Assembly: GCA_049642465.1 (NCBI GenBank) | Contig: JBAROV010000100.1 | Location: 5,638 to 69,637, forward strand | Direction: 5' to 3' | Length of the DNA stretch: 64,000 nt | DNA from: CAWDPQ01 sp049642465 | GTDB lineage: Bacteria > Acidobacteriota > Vicinamibacteria > Vicinamibacterales > 2-12-FULL-66-21 | Part shown: positions 60,062 to 64,000 of the stretch, piece after piece | Position numbering within the stretch: the first letter of the stretch is position 1 | How the letters are laid out: each line of letters opens with the position of its first letter | The notes under the pieces: generated by a model | The model's input: only the letters and a program-made list of their open reading frames with translations | What the model was told of the DNA's origin: nothing | The model's database searches: none | Translations under genes and position numbers: made by a program

Positions 60062-61569
60062 CCGCGCAGCGCTTCGCGGCGTGCCGCCTGCATCCATGCG
60101 TTCGGTAACGCCTCGGCAGTGAGCGATGGCCTTGCGGATGTGCGCAGGAAGGCGTCGATCGCCGCCGCGATTGAAATCAGCTCTTCTTCGTCCCCGGTAA
60201 ACTGCGAAAAGCTTTCGGTGCGCGCCGCAAGGACGCGGTCGAGGAACGTCGTGTCGTAACGGCCCGCGACGTAGTCCGGCTGACGCAGCAACCAAAGAAA
60301 AAACGGAATCGTCGTCTTGACGCCTACCACCACATACTCGCGAAGGGCGCGAACCATCCGTGCGATGGTCTGCTCGCGTGTGGGGGCCCACGTCGTCAAC
60401 TTCGCCATTAAAGAGTCATAGAACACCGGAACTTCGTAATCGTCGTTCACACCCCCGTCGTCTCGAACACCCGGACCAGCCGCAGCGCGCACGAGACGAA
60501 GGCGTCCCGGGGATGGCATGAAGCCGTTATCTGGATCTTCCGCGTAGATGCGGCATTCGATGGCATGTCCGCGCGGCGTCAGGGCCTGCTCTGGATTCAG
60601 ATCGAGCGTGTCGCCGAGCGCGATTCGGATCTGCCAATGCACCAGGTCGATACCGGTCACGAGTTCGGTGACCGGATGCTCCACCTGGAGCCGCGTGTTC
60701 ATTTCCAGGAAGTAAAACGCTCCATCTTCGTCGAGCAGGAACTCGATCGTCCCCGCATTGGTGTAGTGGACTTCACGCGCAACCGAAACAGCCGCCGCCG
60801 CCAGCTGGCGACGGAGTTCCGGCGTAACAGCAATCGACGGGGACTCTTCGACGACCTTCTGGTGTCTGCGCTGGATCGAACACTCGCGTTCGACGAACGG
60901 GATGATGGTTCCTGCAGCGTCGCCGAGGAGCTGGATCTCGACGTGCCGTGGCCGCCGCAGCCGCCGCTCGAAGTAGATGGACGTGTCCCCGAACGCGGAA
61001 CCGGCTTCTGATCGGGCCAGGCGGACGGCGCCTAAGAGCATGTCCGGCGAATCCACGGCTCGCATGCCCTTGCCGCCTCCGCCGGCGACCGCTTTCACGA
61101 GGAGGGGATAACCGACTGCCGATGCGGTCGCGACGATGTCCTCATCTGTTGCGCGTGCATCGAAGGGACGTTCGGTTCCCGGGACAACCGACACTCCCGC
61201 GCGCATCGCGACGCCTCGGGCGGCCGTCTTGCTTCCCATCAGGGCGATGGCTTCCGGTGACGGCCCGATGAAGGTCAGCCTCGCATCGCGACACGCGCGG
61301 GCAAACGCGGCGTTCTCGGCAAGAAAGCCATAGCCTGGGTGCACCGCCGTCGCCTTGGTGCGGTTCGCCGCGTCGATGAGCGATTCGATTCGGAGGTAGC
61401 TGCGGTCCGCGGGGCTCGCACCGATGTGCACGGCCTCGTCCGCTTCGTGGACATGCCGCGCCTCGCGATCGGCGTCCGAGTAGACCGCAACGCTCGACAA
61501 TCCCAGTTCGCGGCAGGCACGAATGAGCCGAACGGCAATCTCGCCGCGGTTGGCGATGAGGATTTTCAC
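60058..61569 (-). CDS. accC: Biotin carboxylase subunit
   Basis: 503-aa ATP-grasp enzyme that carboxylates biotin on the carrier protein. N-terminus K-I-L-I-A-N-R-G-E-I-A; ATP loop G-G-G-G-K-G near 161; E-C-S-I-Q-R-R-H-Q-K near 229; catalytic M-N-T-R-L-Q-V-E-H near 288; biotin-carboxylase C-terminal domain to the end. The GTG at 61569 was chosen because it begins the conserved V-K-I-L-I-A-N; frame-upstream codons add 16 unconserved residues. Separated from pccB by a 173-bp gap filled with hairpins. Serves acetyl- or propionyl-CoA carboxylation; the PccB partner favours propionyl-CoA. Confidence 0.92.
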   Translation of the reverse strand: MKILIANRGEIAVRLIRACRELGLSSVAVYSDADREARHVHEADEAVHIGASPADRSYLRIESLIDAANRTKATAVHPGYGFLAENAAFARACRDARLTFIGPSPEAIALMGSKTAARGVAMRAGVSVVPGTERPFDARATDEDIVATASAVGYPLLVKAVAGGGGKGMRAVDSPDMLLGAVRLARSEAGSAFGDTSIYFERRLRRPRHVEIQLLGDAAGTIIPFVERECSIQRRHQKVVEESPSIAVTPELRRQLAAAAVSVAREVHYTNAGTIEFLLDEDGAFYFLEMNTRLQVEHPVTELVTGIDLVHWQIRIALGDTLDLNPEQALTPRGHAIECRIYAEDPDNGFMPSPGRLRLVRAAAGPGVRDDGGVNDDYEVPVFYDSLMAKLTTWAPTREQTIARMVRALREYVVVGVKTTIPFFLWLLRQPDYVAGRYDTTFLDRVLAARTESFSQFTGDEEELISIAAAIDAFLRTSARPSLTAEALPNAWMQAARREALRG

Positions 61570-61635
61570 ACGCGAATTTTCTGGCAGGAACAGGCGCCCC
61601 GCGCCTCGGGCATCCAACCCATTCTAGCACCCGAA

Positions 61636-61743
61636 AAAATGGGGACAGTCCCCCTTTTGCGAAATCGAACGGTGGCAAAAAAGGGGGACTGTCCCCATTT
61701 TCGAGGAGCGTCCGTTTTTGCAAAAAGGGGCCTGTCCCCTTTT
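61636..61743. repeat. GGGGACAGTCCCC hairpin repeats
   Basis: Perfect 23-bp inverted arms at 61636-61658 and 61679-61701 with a 20-base loop; each arm also holds its own palindrome. A third, imperfect hairpin (AAAAGGGG, CCTGT, CCCCTTTT) is at 61723-61743. They occupy the pccB-accC gap. Similar GGGGACAGTCCCC elements are known to me as dispersed repeats in several bacterial phyla. Confidence 0.8.
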
Positions 61744-63278
61744 CACAGCGGGATGTTGCCGTGTTTCTTCGGGGGATTCTTGTCCCGTTTGGTTTCGAGC
61801 GCGGTCAGCGCCGCAATCAGCCTTGGACGGGTCTGCCGGGGGCGGATCACTTCGTCTACGAATCCCCGGCTGGCGGCGACGTAGGGATTGGCGAACTTCT
61901 CCCGGAATTCAGCCACCTTGCGGGCACGGAGCGCGGCCGGATCGGCAGCCGTCTCCAATTCCCGCTTATACAGAATGTTCACCGCGCCTTCAGGACCCAT
62001 CACCGCGATCTCCGCAGACGGCCACGCGTAATTCACGTCGGTTCGAATGTGTTTGCTCGACATGACGCAGTAGGCACCGCCGTACGCTTTGCGGGTGATC
62101 ACCGTCACTTTCGGCACCGTCGCTTCGGCGAACGCGAAAAGCAGCTTCGCCCCATGCCTGATGATGCCACCGTATTCCTGTCGCGTCCCCGGGAGAAACC
62201 CCGGCACATCTTCAAAGGTCACGAGCGGAACATTGAACGCGTCGCAGAATCGTACGAAGCGCGCCGCCTTCACCGATGCGTCGATATCAAGCGTTCCGGC
62301 AAGGTGGGCAGGCTGGTTCGCGACGATGCCGACGCTTCGCCCCCCCAGCCTCGCAAACCCGACGACGATGTTTCGAGCGTAATGCCGATGCACTTCGAGG
62401 AAGGCCCCATCGTCCGCCACGGCGTGAATGAGGTCCAGCATGTCGTAGGGCTGATTGGGTGAGGCTGGGACGATCGCGTCGAGCGACTCGTCCTCGCGAT
62501 CGATCGGATCGGCGCTCGGACGTCGTGGTGCTTCGTCGAGGTTATTGCCGGGCAAGTAACCCAGAAGTTCGCGAATCAGTCGCAGGCATTCCCGATCGTC
62601 GGGCACGGAAAAATGCGCGACACCACTCATCGCGTTGTGCGTTCTCGCGCCGCCGAGCTCCTCCTTGGTCACTTCTTCGTGCGTCACCGTTTTGATCACG
62701 TCGGGCCCGGTCACGAACATGTAGCTCGTGCCCTCGACCATGATGTTGAAGTCGGTGATCGCGGGGGAGTACACGGCGCCGCCGGCGCACGGTCCCATGA
62801 TCGCGGAGATCTGCGGGATGACGCCCGACGCCAGGGTGTTGCGAAGAAAGATGTCCGCGTAACCGCCGAGCGAGAGGACCCCTTCCTGAATCCTCGCGCC
62901 ACCAGAGTCGTTCAATCCGACGACAGGCGTCCCCATCTTCATCGCCAGATCCATGATCTTGACGATTTTTGCCGCGTTCGTTTCGGACAGCGACCCGCCA
63001 AAAACGGTGAAGTCCTGCGCGAAAGCGTAGACCGGCCGGCCTTCGACGCGCCCCTGTCCGGCAACGACGCCGTCGCCGGGGACGACCTGCTCGTCCATCC
63101 CGAAGTCGCGGCACCGGTGCGCAACGAGCTTGTCCACTTCCTGGAACGTTCCCGGATCGAACAGGAGATCGATCCGCTCGCGGGCCGTCAGCTTGCCGGC
63201 CTCGTGCTGCCGGCGCAGACGTTCCTCGCCGCCGCCGAGCGCTGCGCGCCGCTCGAGCGCCTCGAGGTGTTCAGACAC
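61743..63278 (-). CDS. pccB: Acyl-CoA carboxylase carboxyltransferase (propionyl-CoA carboxylase beta-type)
   Basis: 511-aa crotonase-fold carboxyltransferase with two halves. N-terminal half: T-A-R-E-R-I-D-L-L-F near 31 and G-G-A-R-I-Q-E-G near 126. The oxyanion-hole glycines are in G-P-C-A-G-G-A near 162 and in R-K-A-Y-G-G-A-Y near 398, and an Asp is near 408-420 where substrate specificity is set. C-terminus K-H-G-N-I-P-L is typical of PccB/AccD-type subunits. GTG start, overlapping the transaldolase stop by 8 bp. With accC and the carrier protein it forms the complete enzyme, feeding propionyl-CoA to methylmalonyl-CoA. Confidence 0.92.
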   Translation of the reverse strand: MSEHLEALERRAALGGGEERLRRQHEAGKLTARERIDLLFDPGTFQEVDKLVAHRCRDFGMDEQVVPGDGVVAGQGRVEGRPVYAFAQDFTVFGGSLSETNAAKIVKIMDLAMKMGTPVVGLNDSGGARIQEGVLSLGGYADIFLRNTLASGVIPQISAIMGPCAGGAVYSPAITDFNIMVEGTSYMFVTGPDVIKTVTHEEVTKEELGGARTHNAMSGVAHFSVPDDRECLRLIRELLGYLPGNNLDEAPRRPSADPIDREDESLDAIVPASPNQPYDMLDLIHAVADDGAFLEVHRHYARNIVVGFARLGGRSVGIVANQPAHLAGTLDIDASVKAARFVRFCDAFNVPLVTFEDVPGFLPGTRQEYGGIIRHGAKLLFAFAEATVPKVTVITRKAYGGAYCVMSSKHIRTDVNYAWPSAEIAVMGPEGAVNILYKRELETAADPAALRARKVAEFREKFANPYVAASRGFVDEVIRPRQTRPRLIAALTALETKRDKNPPKKHGNIPL

Positions 63279-63924
63279 GCGCGGCCTGTGCCCTCTCCCA
63301 GTCTTTCAAGAACCGCTCGAGACCAATGTCAGTCAGCGGGTGCTTGAACATCGCTTCAATCACCGCAGCCGGACAGGTACACACGTCGGCTCCCATGCGT
63401 GCCGCCTCCACGACGTGAATGGGATGGCGAACCGATGCGACGAGCACCTGCGTCGCGAACGAATAGTTGCCGTAGATGTCCACGATCTCGCTAATCAGAT
63501 TCATTCCCGACGTAGAGATGTCGTCGAGCCGCCCGACGAACGGACTGATGTAAGTCGCACCAACCTTGGCGGCAATCAGAGCCTGCGTCGCCGAAAAACA
63601 CAAGGTCACGTTGACCTTCTTCCCTTCGGACGACAGCGTCCGGCAGGCCTTCACACCCTCCTTCGTGAACGGGACTTTGACGACGATGTGCGGGTCGATG
63701 GAAGCGAGGTCGCGTCCTTCGCGGATCATACCCTCGGCGTCGGTCGCGACCACTTCGGCGCTGGTCGGACCCTGGACGATCTGGCAGATCCGCTTGAGAA
63801 TCGAGCGATAGTCTCCGCCTTCTTTTGCCAGCAGCGATGGATTGGTCGTGATGCCATCGATGATGCCGAGCGGCACCAGAGTTTCGATTTCCTTGAGATT
63901 GCCGGTGTCGATGAAGATCTTCAT
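63271..63924 (-). CDS. tal: Transaldolase (TalC/FSA-like short family)
   Basis: 217-aa decameric-type aldolase. The Schiff-base lysine is Lys83 in V-V-K-V-P-F; Asp6 and Asn28 (T-T-N-P-S) are also catalytic. Glu57 in S-A-E-V stands where fructose-6-phosphate aldolase has Gln, so transaldolase activity is more likely than FSA. It moves a dihydroxyacetone unit between sugar phosphates of the pentose phosphate pathway. ATG at 63924 with GAGGG upstream; first gene visible in the operon that continues into pccB. A 19-bp repeat lies 17 bp before its start. Confidence 0.9.
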   Translation of the reverse strand: MKIFIDTGNLKEIETLVPLGIIDGITTNPSLLAKEGGDYRSILKRICQIVQGPTSAEVVATDAEGMIREGRDLASIDPHIVVKVPFTKEGVKACRTLSSEGKKVNVTLCFSATQALIAAKVGATYISPFVGRLDDISTSGMNLISEIVDIYGNYSFATQVLVASVRHPIHVVEAARMGADVCTCPAAVIEAMFKHPLTDIGLERFLKDWERAQAARV

Positions 63925-63941
63925 AGTTCCCTCTTTTTTTC

Positions 63942-63986
63942 AGTGCTCGCGGGGCCCCACATCTCTCAGTGCGCTTGGGGCCCCAC
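63942..63986 (-). repeat. 19-bp pre-start element, copy C, with a second degenerate unit
   Basis: On the minus strand GTGGGGCCCCGCGAGCACT (63960-63942) ends 17 bp before the transaldolase ATG. A second unit at 63986-63968 (GTGGGGCCCCAAGCGCACT) repeats it at a 26-bp period. The window ends 14 bp later, so the array may continue. Confidence 0.75.
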
Positions 63987-64000
63987 CCCCAAGCGCCCGC

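Noticed and set aside
61570..61742. CRISPR array at the repeated GGGGAC sequences
   Set aside because: Only three palindromic units with unequal spacing and inverted orientation, and no cas genes.

Overview
The window is high-GC, densely coded bacterial chromosome with no RNA gene, phage, plasmid or insertion sequence that I can recognise. Lineage is inferred from content only: an Oar-type TonB receptor with a carboxypeptidase-regulatory domain, several PQQ or beta-propeller proteins, a tricorn protease, Gfo/Idh/MocA oxidoreductases with export signals, a class II ribonucleotide reductase and a TamA/TamB pair together suggest an Acidobacteriota soil organism, perhaps of the Vicinamibacterales. 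No marker gene in the window proves this.

Layout. 1-1712: end of a diacylglycerol-kinase-like gene coupled to a metallophosphoesterase. 1684-7113: a urate-to-ureidoglycolate cluster, with uricase, allantoinase, 5-hydroxyisourate hydrolase and a DUF6986 aldolase-like gene on the minus strand and allantoicase plus OHCU decarboxylase on the plus strand; the two arms diverge from one CATG. 7144-12324: a secreted LecA-like protein, then an operon of PQQ sugar dehydrogenase, diheme cytochrome c and PQQ alcohol dehydrogenase. 12345-19263: PhoX-like protein, threonine dehydratase, enolase-superfamily dehydratase, cupin and two Gfo/Idh/MocA oxidoreductases. 19381-26030: TonB receptor and tricorn protease, convergent and sharing a CTAG. 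26150-32251: cupin plus Dam-type methylase, a catalytically dead HtrA-like protein with a degenerate LuxR regulator, an M24 peptidase and a PQQ-like propeller protein. 32614-39676: nrdJ behind a promoter with paired NrdR-like boxes, a lipoprotein, and an NtrB/NtrC-type two-component system. 39808-51826: a lipoprotein, a CPBP protease and a glycosylation locus (three GT-C membrane proteins, four GT4 enzymes, one methyltransferase). 51836-63924: a minus-strand run of about 12 kb coding transaldolase, split propionyl/acetyl-CoA carboxylase, TamB, TamA with seven POTRA domains, and a SurA-N-like protein.

Genes are tightly coupled (many ATGA or GTGA overlaps), and four convergent pairs overlap at their 3' ends. 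Intergenic DNA carries several repeat types: a 19-bp element just upstream of three start codons, GGGGACAGTCCCC hairpins, hairpin chains and 8-bp CTCCCG tandem repeats. The observations I rate highest are the triad-less HtrA plus degenerate receiver regulator, the 19-bp pre-start element, the overlapping divergent start codons of uricase and allantoicase, and the twin NrdR-like boxes.
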